Shown: positions 43,819-54,437 of the stretch, one piece after another
Numbering within the stretch: position 1 is the stretch's first letter
Layout: each line of letters begins with the position of its first letter
The notes under the pieces: model-generated
The model's database searches: none
Told to the model about the DNA's origin: nothing
Seen by the model: the letters and a program-made list of their open reading frames with translations, nothing else
Translations under genes and position numbers: made by a program
Source of the DNA: Aureimonas frigidaquae
Lineage (GTDB): Bacteria; Pseudomonadota; Alphaproteobacteria; Rhizobiales; Rhizobiaceae
Assembly (NCBI RefSeq): GCF_001463905.1
Contig: NZ_BBWR01000018.1
Coordinates: 124,001 to 188,000 of the forward strand
DNA: 64,000 nt
Reading direction: 5' to 3'

Positions 43819-44225
43819 TGCGGAACCTCCTCCAGCTCGACCAGCGTGCCTAGAAAATCAGCAGGGTGAAGAAAGAGCACCGGGTTGCCATGCGCCCCGA
43901 TCCGCGGCTTGCCGTCGCCCAGGATCCGCGCTCCGCCGGCCACAAGCTTAGCGGCGGCGTCTCCGATGTCTGCCACCTCGTAGCAGAGGTGGTGGATGCC
44001 GCCGCGCGGGTTCTTCTGCAGGAAGGCCGTAATCGGGGAGCCCTCCCCGAAAGGCTCCATCAGCTCGATCCGCGCATTCGGCAGATCCACGAAGACCAGC
44101 CTGACACCGTGCTCCGGCAGGATCTGCTCGGCCGATACGCGCGCTCCGAGCGTATCGGCATAAAGAGCCGCCGCGGCGGCGAGGTCCGGGACCGCGATGG
44201 CGACATGGTTGAGCCGCCCGATCAT
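43806..44225 (-). CDS. mce: Methylmalonyl-CoA epimerase
   Basis: A 139-residue VOC-fold epimerase that interconverts (R)- and (S)-methylmalonyl-CoA in propionate and branched-chain amino acid breakdown. Metal ligands are carried by LNHVAIAVPDL at the N-terminus, GGIHHLCYEV in the middle and LVELEE at the C-terminus. The gene starts one base from the rnj stop. It is a normal, full-length member. Confidence 0.92.
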   Translation of the reverse strand: MIGRLNHVAIAVPDLAAAAALYADTLGARVSAEQILPEHGVRLVFVDLPNARIELMEPFGEGSPITAFLQKNPRGGIHHLCYEVADIGDAAAKLVAGGARILGDGKPRIGAHGNPVLFLHPADFLGTLVELEEVPQWES

Positions 44226-44226
44226 A

Positions 44227-45885
44227 TCAGGCGCCGATCACGAAGACGCTGACCATGGGCTTCTTGCCCCATGCGTCGTTGGCCTCGCCCCGTACGGCCC
44301 GCTTGACGGCTTCCCGCACCAGCTCGGGGTCCTTGCGGCGGCCTTTCGGGATGCTGTCGACAGCACCGGCGACGGCATCGACAAGCGCTTCGGCCATGTC
44401 CTCACCCTCGTAATCTTCCTTGGGGAGGCCGATCATGGCGATTTCCGGCTCGCCCACAAGGTCGAGGCGGGCGTTCAGCTGGACAACCACGCTCACATGC
44501 CCGGCATGGGACAGCTTGCGGCGCTCGCCAATGCCCATCTCGTCCTGCGTGCCGATCAGGAAGCCGTCCTTGTAGATCCGCCCGACGGGAACCTCGTCCA
44601 CGATCTCGGGCGCGGCCGGCGCCAGCCGCACCATCTGCCCGTTGCGCAGCGAGACGACATTGCGCACGCCGAGCTGGCGGGCCAGGCTCGCATGGGCTTC
44701 CAGGTGTTGCGCTTCGCCATGCGCCGGAATGGCGATGTTGGGGCGAACCCATTCATACATTTGCCGCAGCTCGCTGCGGCGCGGATGGCCCGATACGTGG
44801 ACGAGCATGTCGTGATCCTCGATCACACGCACGCCCATGCCCACGAGGTTGTTCTTGATATCGTTGATCGCCTTCTCGTTGCCGGGAATCGCCCGGGACG
44901 AGAAGATCACCGTATCGCCCTTTGACAGGGCCACGGCCGGGTGCTCGTCGCGCCCCAGCCGCGCCAGTGCGGCCCGCGGCTCGCCCTGGCTGCCGGTCAG
45001 GACGATGACGGCCTTCTCCCGCGGGATATAGCCGAAATCCTGTTCCGACAGGAACGGCGGCAAGCCCTTCATATAGCCGAGTTCGGCCGCGACATCGGCC
45101 ATCCGCTTCATGGAGCGCCCCATCAGGAGCACCTGCCGCCCGCCTTCCGCCGCGGCCTGGGCAATGGACCGGATGCGGCCGATATTCGACGAAAAGGTCG
45201 TGAGCGCCACGCGGCCCTCAGCCGACCGGATGATCTCGGCCAGGCTGCGGTTGACGTCTTCCTCGCTCGGGGACACGCCTTCGCGCAGCGCGTTGGTGCT
45301 GTCGCACACCAGGGCCAGGACCCCTTCATCGCCGATCTGCCGGAACCGTGCCTCGTCCGTCGGTTTTCCGAGCGCCGGGGTCAGGTCGATCTTCCAGTCG
45401 CCCGTATGCACCACCGTCCCGAGGGGGGTGCGGATGGCCAGCGCCATGGGTTCGGGAATGGAGTGCGTGACGTTGATCGCCTCGATCTCGAACGGGCCGC
45501 AGCGGATGCGGTCGCCGGCGGAAAACTCCGTGACGGGGATCTTCGGCGCGCCGGCTTCCCCTTCGCGCTTGGCCTCCAGCAGCGCCGCCGTGAAGGGCGA
45601 TGCATAGACCGGCGCCTTCAGCCGCGGCCAAAGATCCAGGAGCCCGCCGAAGTGATCTTCGTGGGCATGGGTGATGATGATCGCCTTGAGCTTATGCCGC
45701 TCCTGCTCCAGAAAGCGGATATCCGGGAAGATCAGGTCGACACCCGGCTGCTCCGGCCCGGCAAAGGCGACGCCACAATCGACGGCGATCCATTCGCGGT
45801 TGTTCTCCGGTCCATAGCCATACAAGGCGAGATTCATTCCGATCTCGCCGATGCCGCCGAGCGGCACGAATACGAGTTGTTCCAC
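44227..45885 (-). CDS. rnj: Ribonuclease J
   Basis: RNase J, 552 residues. The metallo-beta-lactamase core has THAHEDHFGGLLDLWP and the beta-CASP domain has ATTFSSNIGRI-like VALTTFSSNIGR and PAHGEAQHLEAHASLA. The enzyme combines 5'-3' exonuclease and endonuclease activity in mRNA turnover and 16S/23S rRNA maturation. It lies between birA and mce with 97 bases to birA. Length and motifs are normal. Confidence 0.95.
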   Translation of the reverse strand: MEQLVFVPLGGIGEIGMNLALYGYGPENNREWIAVDCGVAFAGPEQPGVDLIFPDIRFLEQERHKLKAIIITHAHEDHFGGLLDLWPRLKAPVYASPFTAALLEAKREGEAGAPKIPVTEFSAGDRIRCGPFEIEAINVTHSIPEPMALAIRTPLGTVVHTGDWKIDLTPALGKPTDEARFRQIGDEGVLALVCDSTNALREGVSPSEEDVNRSLAEIIRSAEGRVALTTFSSNIGRIRSIAQAAAEGGRQVLLMGRSMKRMADVAAELGYMKGLPPFLSEQDFGYIPREKAVIVLTGSQGEPRAALARLGRDEHPAVALSKGDTVIFSSRAIPGNEKAINDIKNNLVGMGVRVIEDHDMLVHVSGHPRRSELRQMYEWVRPNIAIPAHGEAQHLEAHASLARQLGVRNVVSLRNGQMVRLAPAAPEIVDEVPVGRIYKDGFLIGTQDEMGIGERRKLSHAGHVSVVVQLNARLDLVGEPEIAMIGLPKEDYEGEDMAEALVDAVAGAVDSIPKGRRKDPELVREAVKRAVRGEANDAWGKKPMVSVFVIGA

Positions 45886-45982
45886 GCGTCACTTTCACTT
45901 CTATCATGGCGCGCCACGCCGAACGTGCCGGATGCGCGCCTTTGCCATGTTTGCCCATGTGTCGGCGGGCCACCGAAAACCG

Positions 45983-46774
45983 TTAATGCGCCTTATCGCA
46001 GATCGCGCCGGCGCTGTCGTCCCCGATCAGGAACACATCTCCAGAGGAAATCTGTTCCAGCTTGCCGGACGGATGACGCAGGATCAGATGCCCCTGTGCG
46101 TCCAGCGAATCGAAGACGCCCTCGATCGATCGGTCCGGCAGGTTGACACGGATGGGTCGGCCGAGCCCGACGCAGGCGTCCAGCCAGGCTTGGCGAATGA
46201 ATGCAAAGCCAGCGCCGCCGTCCCATTGCCGCAGGGTTCGGTCGATGGATGCGGCGACGGCGTCGAAGACGGCGTCCAACGGCAGGCGCATGCCTGCGCC
46301 TTCAAGCGTCGCCACTCCGTAGGGCGCATCGCCGGGCGCCGTCGCCACGTTGATGCCCATGCCGACCACAACGGCCTGGCGCTGTGTCGGCAGGCGTTCG
46401 CTCTCGATCAGAATGCCCACGCATTTGGCGCCATCGATCAGGATGTCATTGGGCCATTTGATCTGGACGAGGTTCGGATCCAGCCCCGGCAGGCTCGCCA
46501 GCGCGCGGCGCAGCCCGACCGCGATGACGAGCGGAAGCTGGCCGATCGCCTCGAGCGGCGCCGGGTCGATCAGGATGAGGCTCGCATAGAGATTGCCGCT
46601 TTCCGAAACCCAGGCGCGACCGCGACGCCCCCGGCCTTCCGTTTGCCGCTCGGCCGTCACCCAGAGCGGACCGGGGTCACCGGACCGCGCGGCCTCCATG
46701 GCGATGGAATTGGTCGAGCCGACCGCCCCCAGCGCCAGGCGCCGGATTGCTGGCGGTCGGTATGCCCCGTCCAT
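45983..46774 (-). CDS. birA: Biotin--[acetyl-CoA-carboxylase] ligase
   Basis: A 263-residue biotin protein ligase that attaches biotin to carboxylase carrier domains through biotinyl-AMP. The ligase motifs are GSTNSIAMEAARSG, AERQTEGRGRRGRAW and IKWPNDILIDGAKCVGILIE. It lacks the N-terminal HTH of E. coli BirA, so it is a class I ligase without repressor function. It starts three bases after the nuoN stop and is commonly cotranscribed with nuo genes in Rhizobiales. Confidence 0.95.
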   Translation of the reverse strand: MDGAYRPPAIRRLALGAVGSTNSIAMEAARSGDPGPLWVTAERQTEGRGRRGRAWVSESGNLYASLILIDPAPLEAIGQLPLVIAVGLRRALASLPGLDPNLVQIKWPNDILIDGAKCVGILIESERLPTQRQAVVVGMGINVATAPGDAPYGVATLEGAGMRLPLDAVFDAVAASIDRTLRQWDGGAGFAFIRQAWLDACVGLGRPIRVNLPDRSIEGVFDSLDAQGHLILRHPSGKLEQISSGDVFLIGDDSAGAICDKAH

Positions 46775-46777
46775 CGA

Positions 46778-48223
46778 TCAGAAGAAGGTGCGTGCCGCGG
46801 CCTCGGCCGCCGCGAAGAGCGGACCGGCCAGGACCAGATAGGCCGGGAAGACGAAGAGTGTCGCGATCCCCGCCACCAGGCGCAGCTCGGTGGGCATGGA
46901 GGTGAAGGATTCGGCCGGTTCGTCGAACCACATCACCTTCACCACGCGCAGGTAGTAGAACAGGCCGACCGTGCTCGTCACGACGCCGATCACCGCCAGG
47001 GGAATGAGCCCGGCGCCAACGGCGGCGACGAAGACGTAATACTTGCCCCAGAAGCCGATCATCGGCGGCAGCCCCGCCAGCGACAGCATCATCACCGTCA
47101 TGGCCAGCGCCATGACAGGATGGGTCCGGGACAGGCCCGACAGGTCGGAAACGTTCTCGACCAGGCCATCCTTGCGGCGCATGGCCAGGATGATGCCGAA
47201 TGTGCCGAGGGTCATGGCAAGATAGGTCGCCATGTAGATCATGACGCCGGTCACGCCGGCCGCGTCGGCCGCAGCCAGGCCCACAAGCGCGTAGCCCATG
47301 TGGCCGATGGAGGAATAGGCCATCAGCCGCTTGATGTTGCGCTGGCCGATGGCTGCAAAGGCGCCGAGCACCATGGAGCCGATCGAGATGAAGACGATGA
47401 TCTGCTGCCAGTCCGCCGCGAAGGGTGCGAAACCCTGCACGGTGAAGCGTGTCAGAAGCGCCATGGCGGCAACCTTCGGCGCGCCGGCCAGGAAGGCCGT
47501 CACCGGCGTCGGCGCACCTTGGTAAACGTCCGGCGTCCACATGTGGAACGGCACGGCCGAAATCTTGAACGCCAGGCCCGCCAGAACGAAGACCAGGCCG
47601 ACCACCAGCCCGAAGGACCGGCCCTCCACCGTCAGCGCGGTGGCGATCTCTGCAAAACCGATCTGTCCGGTGAAGCCATAGACGAGCGAGCTGCCATACA
47701 GGAGCATGCCCGACGACAGGGCGCCGAGGACGAAATATTTCAGGCCGGCTTCCGAACTGCGTGCATTGTCGCGGTTAATGGCCACGACGACATAGATGGC
47801 GAGCGACTGGAGTTCGAGTCCGAGATAAAGGGCAATGAGATCTCCGGCCGAAATCATGACCATCATGCCGACGGTCGACAACACGATCAGCACGGGGAAC
47901 TCGAACCGGTCGAAACGCTCCGCGCGTGAAAAGCTCAACGTCATCAGGACGGCGCCCGCCGAGCCCAGGAGCGCGAGCGTCTTCATGAAGCGCGCGAAGG
48001 GGTCGAGCACGATCGAGCCGCCGAAGGCGATCCCGTCGGGCGTGGCGAGCAGGAGCCAGGCAGCCGTCGCCAGGAGGAGCGCGACGGCCAGCGACATGAC
48101 CAGGCGGCCGCTCTTCTCGCCGACGAAGGTGCCGACCATCAGCAGCGCCATCGCGCCCACCGACAGGATCAGTTCGGGCCCGACGATCGGAAGGCTCGCG
48201 GCGATGAATTCTCGCATCATCAT
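46778..48223 (-). CDS. nuoN: NADH-quinone oxidoreductase subunit N
   Basis: NuoN, 481 residues, one of the three antiporter-like proton-pumping membrane subunits. Fourteen helices are predicted, with conserved charged residues in [25 protein letters not shown] and RFTVQGFAP. Three consecutive Met codons open the gene; any of 48223, 48220 or 48217 may be used. It is the last nuo gene; birA follows three bases after its stop. Confidence 0.95.
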   Translation of the reverse strand: MMMREFIAASLPIVGPELILSVGAMALLMVGTFVGEKSGRLVMSLAVALLLATAAWLLLATPDGIAFGGSIVLDPFARFMKTLALLGSAGAVLMTLSFSRAERFDRFEFPVLIVLSTVGMMVMISAGDLIALYLGLELQSLAIYVVVAINRDNARSSEAGLKYFVLGALSSGMLLYGSSLVYGFTGQIGFAEIATALTVEGRSFGLVVGLVFVLAGLAFKISAVPFHMWTPDVYQGAPTPVTAFLAGAPKVAAMALLTRFTVQGFAPFAADWQQIIVFISIGSMVLGAFAAIGQRNIKRLMAYSSIGHMGYALVGLAAADAAGVTGVMIYMATYLAMTLGTFGIILAMRRKDGLVENVSDLSGLSRTHPVMALAMTVMMLSLAGLPPMIGFWGKYYVFVAAVGAGLIPLAVIGVVTSTVGLFYYLRVVKVMWFDEPAESFTSMPTELRLVAGIATLFVFPAYLVLAGPLFAAAEAAARTFF

Positions 48224-48243
48224 GATTGTTCGCCCGTCCGTCC

Positions 48244-49755
48244 TTAATGCAGCGTCGCAACCGCCGAGGCGGCGTCGAGCGCGGAATGATAGCCGTTCAG
48301 CAGCGCCTCGACGGAGGCGGCCGTGACATTGAACACCGGCATCGGATAGACGCCGAAGAAGATGACCAGTGCGACGAGCGGGATCAGGAGCGTCTTCTCC
48401 CGGCGCGACAGATCCAGAATGTGCCGCAGATCGTCCTTTTCGAGCGGTCCGAACACAACGCGGCGGTAGAGCCAGAGCGCATAGGCGGCCGACAGTATGA
48501 CGCCGGTGGCGGCAAAGATCGCGACCCAGCTATTGGCCTGGTACACGCCGATCAGCGTCAGGAACTCACCCACGAAGCCGCTCGTGCCCGGCAGGCCGAC
48601 ATTGGCCATGGTCAGGATCAAAAAGACGGTCGCATAGACCGGCATCCGGCTGACGAGCCCGCCATAGGCGGCGATATCCCGCGTGTGCATGCGGTCATAG
48701 ACGACGCCCACGCACAGGAAGAGCGCGCCCGAGATCAGCCCGTGGGACAGCATCTGGAAGATCGCGCCTTCGATCCCCTGCGCATTCGCCGCGAAGATGC
48801 CCATGGTCACGAAGCCCATATGGGCGACGGACGAATAGGCGATCAGCTTCTTGATGTCCTCCTGCATCAGGGCCACCAGCGAGGTGTAGATGATGGCGAT
48901 GACCGAGAGCGTGTAGACGAGCGGCGCGAACTCGGCCGATGCCAGCGGGAACATGGGCAGCGAGAAGCGCAGGAAGCCATAGCCGCCGAGCTTCAGAAGA
49001 ATACCCGCCAGGATCACCGAGCCTGCCGTCGGCGCTTCCACGTGCGCGTCCGGAAGCCAGGTGTGGACGGGCCACATCGGCATCTTGACCGCGAAGGAGG
49101 CGAAGAAGGCGAGCCATAGCCAGCTTTGCATGCTGGCCGGGAAATCGAAGGCCAGGAGCTCGGGGATCGCCGTCGTGCCGGCAGTCCAGAACATGGCCAT
49201 GATGGCCACCAGCATCAGCACCGAGCCGAGGAAGGTGTAGAGGAAGAACTTGTAGCTGGCATAGACGCGGCGCTTGCCGCCCCAGACGCCGATGATCAGG
49301 AACATCGGGATCAGGCTGCCTTCGAAGAAGACGTAGAAGAGCACGATGTCCAGCGCGCAGAAGACGCCGACGACCAGCGTTTCCAGGATCAGGAACGCGA
49401 TCATGTACTCCTTCACCCGGGTCGTCACGCTTTCCCAGCTTGCCAGGATGCAGATCGGCAGGAGGAAGGTCGTCAGGATGACGAACAGCATCGAGATGCC
49501 GTCCACGCCCATATAGTAGGTGATGCCCCCCACGCCGAGCCAGTCGGCGCGCTCGACGAACTGGAAGCCGGCCTGGCTGTCGTCGAAGCCGATCCAGATG
49601 CTCAAGGACAGGAGGAAGGTGAAGACCGACGTCAGCAGCGCAACGTTGCGGATGTTGCGCCGCGCCAGTTCGCTATCGTCCCGGATGAACAGGATCAGGA
49701 GCGCGCCGACGAGCGGCAGGAAAGTGACGGTCGAGAGGATCGGCCAACCGGACAT
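48244..49755 (-). CDS. nuoM: NADH-quinone oxidoreductase subunit M
   Basis: NuoM, 503 residues, a second antiporter-like proton-pumping subunit. The homology begins at [14 protein letters not shown] (ATG at 49755) and includes [28 protein letters not shown] and [11 protein letters not shown]. The frame is open for 125 more codons inside nuoL and that part is ignored. The start overlaps the nuoL stop by one base (TGATG). Twenty bases separate it from nuoN. Confidence 0.96.
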   Translation of the reverse strand: MSGWPILSTVTFLPLVGALLILFIRDDSELARRNIRNVALLTSVFTFLLSLSIWIGFDDSQAGFQFVERADWLGVGGITYYMGVDGISMLFVILTTFLLPICILASWESVTTRVKEYMIAFLILETLVVGVFCALDIVLFYVFFEGSLIPMFLIIGVWGGKRRVYASYKFFLYTFLGSVLMLVAIMAMFWTAGTTAIPELLAFDFPASMQSWLWLAFFASFAVKMPMWPVHTWLPDAHVEAPTAGSVILAGILLKLGGYGFLRFSLPMFPLASAEFAPLVYTLSVIAIIYTSLVALMQEDIKKLIAYSSVAHMGFVTMGIFAANAQGIEGAIFQMLSHGLISGALFLCVGVVYDRMHTRDIAAYGGLVSRMPVYATVFLILTMANVGLPGTSGFVGEFLTLIGVYQANSWVAIFAATGVILSAAYALWLYRRVVFGPLEKDDLRHILDLSRREKTLLIPLVALVIFFGVYPMPVFNVTAASVEALLNGYHSALDAASAVATLH

Positions 49756-51767
49756 CAGTTCATTCCCCCGAACATCATGAACGTGATGAGCGCAGCGACG
49801 CCGATCAGCATGACGAAGGCATAGTGGTAAAGGTAGCCGGTCTGCAGGCGCACGACCCGGTTGGTGACATCGACGACACGCGCCGAGATTCCGTCCGGTC
49901 CGAGCCCGTCGATGACCTTGCCGTCGCCCGTCTTCCAGAGGAAGCGCCCCAGCGCCTTGGCCGGGCGCACGAAGATGGCGTCGTACAGTTCGTCGAAGTA
50001 CCACTTGTTCAGGAGGAACTGGTACAGGCCCGGATTGCGGGCGGCGAACTGGGCAGGCCGCTGCGGCTGGCGGATATAGAAGAGCCAGGCCAGCACGAAG
50101 CCGATGACCATCATGATGGTCGGCGACCATACGACAAGCCCGGGCACCTCGTGCGCCTCGTGCAGGACATGGTTCTCCGGCCCCGTGAAGATGGCGCCAT
50201 GCCAGAAGGCATCATAGGAGCCGCCCAGGAAATACGGGTAGAAGACGATGCCCGCCAGAAGCGCACCCGCGCTCAGGATGAACAGCGGAACCGTCATGAT
50301 CGGCGGGGACTCGTGGATGTGGTGCATGACCTCGTGGCTCGCACGCGGCTTGCCGTGGAAGGTCAGGAAGATCAGCCGCCACGAGTAGAAGCTCGTCAGA
50401 AGCGCCGCGATGACCGTCATGAGGTAGCCATACATGGCGAAGCTGTTGTGCCCCGCAAAGGCGCTCTCGATGATCGCATCCTTGGAATAGTAGCCGGCCG
50501 TGAAGGGGAAGCCCGTCAGCGCCAGGGTGCCGATCACCATCGTCCAGTAGGTGATGGGGATGTGCTTGCGCAGGCCACCCATGTTCCGCATGTCCTGCTC
50601 GTCGGACACGGCATGGATGACAGAGCCCGCCCCCAGGAACAGAAGCGCCTTGAAGAAGGCGTGCGTGAAGAGGTGGAACACCGCCGCGCCGTAGGCCCCG
50701 ACGCCGAGCGCGACGAACATGTAGCCGAGCTGCGAGCAGGTCGAATAGGCGATCACGCGCTTGATGTCGTTCTGGACCATGCCGACCGTCGCGGCGAAGA
50801 AGGCCGTCGACGCGCCGATGAAGGTCACGACGGTCAGCGCGCTGTGCGACAGTTCGAAGACGGGCGACATGCGCGCCAGCATGAAGACGCCCGCGGTGAC
50901 CATCGTGGCCGCATGGATCAGGGCGGAAACCGGCGTCGGACCTTCCATGGCGTCCGGCAGCCAGGTGTGCAGGCCGAGCTGGGCGGACTTGCCCATGGCG
51001 CCCATGAACAGGAGAAGACAGATCACCGTCATCGCCCCGGCATAGGTGAAGCCCCAGCTTCCGAACTGGAAGACGATGTCGGTGGAGGCGAGCGGCGCGG
51101 CGCCGGCAGCGGCCTCCGCTGCCTCGCCGCCATGGGCCGCCACCTCGCCGAACATGGCGACCGCATTGGTGAAGATCGTGTCCAGATTGACCGAGCCGAA
51201 CATCACGAACAGGCCGAAAATGCCGAGCAGGAAGCCGAAATCGCCCACGCGGTTGACCACGAAGGCCTTCATCGCCGCCTTGTTGGCCGAGGGCTTCTTG
51301 TACCAGAAGCCGATCAACAGATACGAGGCGAGGCCCACGCCTTCCCAGCCGAAGAACATCTGCACCAGGTTGTTCGCCGTCACGAGCATCAGCATCGCGA
51401 AGGTGAAGAGCGACAGATAGGCGAAGAAGCGGGGGCGGTGCGGGTCATGATGCATGTACCCGATCGAGTACACATGGACGAGCGCCGACACCGTGTTGAC
51501 GACGACCAGCATGACGAGCGTCAGCCGATCGATGCGCAGCGACCAGTCGAAGCTGAGCGTGCCGGACTGGACCCACTGCAGGAGCGTGATCTGCAGCGGC
51601 GCGCCGTCGCCCATGCCGAAGGTGATGAAGGCGATCCAAGACAGGAGCGCCGCCAGGATCAGAAGCCCGGTGGTGATGTATTCCGACGCTTTGGCGCCGA
51701 TCTGCCGGCCGAACAGGCCGGCGATCAGAAAGCCGATGAGCGGGAGTAGGACGATTGCCTGATACAT
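49755..51767 (-). CDS. nuoL: NADH-quinone oxidoreductase subunit L
   Basis: NuoL, 670 residues, the largest antiporter-like subunit, located at the distal end of the membrane arm. It has the core motifs [44 protein letters not shown] and [15 protein letters not shown], and the long lateral helix toward the C-terminus. Residues 205-225 contain an Ala/Gly/Glu-rich loop ([16 protein letters not shown]) not typical of E. coli NuoL. It overlaps nuoM by one base. Confidence 0.96.
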   Translation of the reverse strand: MYQAIVLLPLIGFLIAGLFGRQIGAKASEYITTGLLILAALLSWIAFITFGMGDGAPLQITLLQWVQSGTLSFDWSLRIDRLTLVMLVVVNTVSALVHVYSIGYMHHDPHRPRFFAYLSLFTFAMLMLVTANNLVQMFFGWEGVGLASYLLIGFWYKKPSANKAAMKAFVVNRVGDFGFLLGIFGLFVMFGSVNLDTIFTNAVAMFGEVAAHGGEAAEAAAGAAPLASTDIVFQFGSWGFTYAGAMTVICLLLFMGAMGKSAQLGLHTWLPDAMEGPTPVSALIHAATMVTAGVFMLARMSPVFELSHSALTVVTFIGASTAFFAATVGMVQNDIKRVIAYSTCSQLGYMFVALGVGAYGAAVFHLFTHAFFKALLFLGAGSVIHAVSDEQDMRNMGGLRKHIPITYWTMVIGTLALTGFPFTAGYYSKDAIIESAFAGHNSFAMYGYLMTVIAALLTSFYSWRLIFLTFHGKPRASHEVMHHIHESPPIMTVPLFILSAGALLAGIVFYPYFLGGSYDAFWHGAIFTGPENHVLHEAHEVPGLVVWSPTIMMVIGFVLAWLFYIRQPQRPAQFAARNPGLYQFLLNKWYFDELYDAIFVRPAKALGRFLWKTGDGKVIDGLGPDGISARVVDVTNRVVRLQTGYLYHYAFVMLIGVAALITFMMFGGMN

Positions 51768-51782
51768 GTTCGGTTACCGTCT

Positions 51783-52091
51783 TTAGCCTTTCATCGAGCT
51801 GACGTCGTCCACGGCGATCGTGCCGCGGTTGCGGAAGAAGGTCACCAGGATCGCCAGGCCGATCGCCGCCTCCGCCGCGGCGACGGTGAGGATGAAGAGC
51901 GCGAAGATCTGGCCGGCCAGGTCGTTCAGGAAGGCCGAGAAGGCCACCAGGTTGAGGTTGACCGCCAGGAGGATCAGCTCGACCGACATCAGGATCGTGA
52001 TGATGTTCTTGCGGTTCATGAAGATGCCGAACACCCCGGTAACGAACAGGATGGCGCCGACAGTGAGATAATGTCCGAGACCGACTTCCAT
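51783..52091 (-). CDS. nuoK: NADH-quinone oxidoreductase subunit K
   Basis: NuoK, 102 residues, three transmembrane helices. Conserved Glu residues of the proton path lie in [19 protein letters not shown] and in [13 protein letters not shown]. The gene lies between nuoJ (10 bases) and nuoL (15 bases). It is normal in length and content. Confidence 0.96.
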   Translation of the reverse strand: MEVGLGHYLTVGAILFVTGVFGIFMNRKNIITILMSVELILLAVNLNLVAFSAFLNDLAGQIFALFILTVAAAEAAIGLAILVTFFRNRGTIAVDDVSSMKG

Positions 52092-52101
52092 GATTGACCC
52101 C

Positions 52102-52719
52102 TCAGATACCCTTGCCGCTCTCGACCTTGCGGATTTCGATGGACGTCTCCGGCGTCCGGCGCACCTGTTCGGTGATCGACTGGCGCTTGATGCCTTCCTT
52201 GTGGCGCAGCGTCAGCACGATCGCGCCGATCATCGCCACGAAGAGCACGAGGCCCGCCATCTGGAAGAAGAAGATGTAGCGTGTGTAGAGCACCAGCCCG
52301 ATCGCCTCGATGTTGGACACCTGGTCCAGCGGCGGCATGGGCATGACGGTATTGCCCGCCAGCTCGGGGTTGAAGTAGCTCCCGGTGACCGCGATGACGA
52401 GCTGCGCCAGGATGACGAGGCCGATCAGCGCGCCGATGGGGCCGTATTTCAGCGCCCCCTTCTTGACCTGCCCGATATCGAGATCGAGCATCATGACGAC
52501 GAAGAGGAACAGGATCGCCACGGCGCCGACATAGACGACGATCAGGATCAGCGCCAGGAACTCGGCGCCCGTCAGAAGGAACAGTCCGGCCGCGCTCACG
52601 AAGGTGAGGATCAGGAACAGGACGGAGTGGACCGGGTTGCGCGCGAACACAACCATGAGCGCGGCGCCGACCGTGATCAGCGCGAATATATAGAAGAAGA
52701 GTGCCTGAAGGCCCAGCAT
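52102..52719 (-). CDS. nuoJ: NADH-quinone oxidoreductase subunit J
   Basis: NuoJ, 205 residues, five transmembrane helices with the conserved [16 protein letters not shown] segment on helix 3 that undergoes the pi-bulge transition in complex I. The ATG at 52719 ([14 protein letters not shown]) is chosen; AAAGGAG lies nine bases upstream, and nine further codons upstream lack homology. About 100 bases separate it from nuoI. Confidence 0.95.
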   Translation of the reverse strand: MLGLQALFFYIFALITVGAALMVVFARNPVHSVLFLILTFVSAAGLFLLTGAEFLALILIVVYVGAVAILFLFVVMMLDLDIGQVKKGALKYGPIGALIGLVILAQLVIAVTGSYFNPELAGNTVMPMPPLDQVSNIEAIGLVLYTRYIFFFQMAGLVLFVAMIGAIVLTLRHKEGIKRQSITEQVRRTPETSIEIRKVESGKGI

Positions 52720-52821
52720 CCTCGGGCTCCTTTGGTCGTGCGGCACGCCCCCGCCCTGCGGCGCGGCGCCTGATTGTCTCTGTTCAATCTTCGAAGCGAA
52801 CCCGACAGGCCCGCCCCACTG

Positions 52822-53313
52822 TCAGCGATAGCGCGCGTCGAGCGCGATATTGCCGGCGATCTCGCGTTCCCAGCGGTCCCCATTCGCAAGGAGCTTTTCC
52901 TTGTCGTAATAGAGCTCTTCGCGCGTCTCGGTCGAAAACTCGAAATTCGGGCCTTCCACGATCGCGTCGACCGGGCAGGCCTCCTGGCAGAAGCCGCAAT
53001 AGATGCACTTCACCATGTCGATGTCGTAACGCACGGTGCGGCGCGTGCCGTCGTTGCGGCGCGGACCCGCCTCGATGGTGATGGCCTGGGCCGGGCACAC
53101 CGCCTCGCACAGCTTGCAGGCGATGCAGCGCTCTTCCCCGTTGGGATAGCGCCGCAAGGCGTGTTCGCCGCGGAAGCGCGGGCTGACCGGGCCTTTTTCA
53201 TAAGGGTAGTTCAGGGTCGCCTTGGGCGCGAAGAAGTAGCGCATCGAAAGGCCGAAGGCCTTCACGAACTCGACCAGGAACAGCGACTTGAAGCTTTGTG
53301 CGATCGCGCTCAT
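52822..53313 (-). CDS. nuoI: NADH-quinone oxidoreductase subunit I
   Basis: NuoI, 163 residues, carries two [4Fe-4S] clusters N6a and N6b in the hydrophilic arm. The cysteine sets are complete: Cys63, 66, 69, 73 ([12 protein letters not shown]) and Cys103, 106, 109, 113 ([12 protein letters not shown]). An N-terminal amphipathic helix anchors it to the membrane arm. It lies between nuoH and nuoJ. Confidence 0.96.
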   Translation of the reverse strand: MSAIAQSFKSLFLVEFVKAFGLSMRYFFAPKATLNYPYEKGPVSPRFRGEHALRRYPNGEERCIACKLCEAVCPAQAITIEAGPRRNDGTRRTVRYDIDMVKCIYCGFCQEACPVDAIVEGPNFEFSTETREELYYDKEKLLANGDRWEREIAGNIALDARYR

Positions 53314-53377
53314 CGGACTCCGGCCCCCAAGGTTGAAGGCGTCTCAAAGGTGTGGCGAAGCTCTGTGACGTGGGCTG

Positions 53378-54424
53378 TCATGATCCGGCCCATCCCGTCA
53401 CCTGCAGCACGAAGGCCACGACGACGACCGCCGCCAGCGAGATGGGCAGGAAGACCTTCCAGCCCAGCCGCATGAGCTGGTCATAGCGGTAACGCGGCAC
53501 GAAAGCCTTCACCATGGCGAAGAGGAAGAAACAGAAGGACAGCTTGATCAGGAACCAGATCACGCCCGGGATCCAGGTGAAGGGCGCGAAGTCGAAGGGC
53601 GGCAGCCACCCCCCGAGGAACAGGATCGTCATCAGCGAGCACATGAGGGTGATCGCCGCATACTCGCCCAGCATGAACATCATGTAGGGGGTGGAGCCAT
53701 ACTCCACCATGAAGCCCGCCACGAGTTCTGATTCCGCCTCCGGAAGGTCGAAGGGCGGCCGGTTCGTTTCCGCCAGGGCGGAAATGAAGAAGATCACGAA
53801 CATCGGGAACAGAGCGAGCCAGTTCCAGTCGAGGAAGCTGCCCGGCAGGCCCAGCATGGTGCCGAGGCCGGTGTTCTGCGACAGGACGATCTCCGTCAGG
53901 TTCAAGGATCCGGCCGTCAAGAGGACGGTCACGATGACGAGGCCGATCGAGACCTCGTAGGACACCATCTGCGCCGCCGAGCGCAGGGCGCCCAGGAAGG
54001 CGTATTTGGAGTTGGACGCCCAGCCGCCCATGATCACGCCGTACACTTCCAGCGAGGAAATCGCAAAGATGTAGAGGATGCCGATATTGATGTTGGCGAT
54101 CACCCACCCCTCGGCCACCGGCACCACGGCAAAGGTGGCGAGCGCCAGCGTCACGGCGATGAGCGGCGCCAGGAGGAAGACGACCTTGTCCGACGATGCG
54201 GGCACGGTCGGCTCCTTCAGGACGAACTTCAAGAGGTCGGCGAAGGACTGGAACAGGCCGAAGGGGCCGACGACGTTCGGGCCGCGCCGCATCTGCACGG
54301 CGGCCCAGATCTTGCGGTCGGCGAGCAGGATGTAGGCGATGAGCACCAGCAGGACGACCAGGAACAGAAGGCTCTGCCCCAGGATCACGAGTGCCGGCCA
54401 AATATAGGTACCGAAGAATTCCAT
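53378..54424 (-). CDS. nuoH: NADH-quinone oxidoreductase subunit H
   Basis: NuoH, 348 residues, eight transmembrane helices, forms part of the quinone-binding chamber. Conserved cytoplasmic loops are visible: [28 protein letters not shown] and [26 protein letters not shown]. It starts 13 bases after nuoG and precedes nuoI by 64 bases. Confidence 0.96.
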   Translation of the reverse strand: MEFFGTYIWPALVILGQSLLFLVVLLVLIAYILLADRKIWAAVQMRRGPNVVGPFGLFQSFADLLKFVLKEPTVPASSDKVVFLLAPLIAVTLALATFAVVPVAEGWVIANINIGILYIFAISSLEVYGVIMGGWASNSKYAFLGALRSAAQMVSYEVSIGLVIVTVLLTAGSLNLTEIVLSQNTGLGTMLGLPGSFLDWNWLALFPMFVIFFISALAETNRPPFDLPEAESELVAGFMVEYGSTPYMMFMLGEYAAITLMCSLMTILFLGGWLPPFDFAPFTWIPGVIWFLIKLSFCFFLFAMVKAFVPRYRYDQLMRLGWKVFLPISLAAVVVVAFVLQVTGWAGS

Positions 54425-54437
54425 ATCCGCGCTCGTC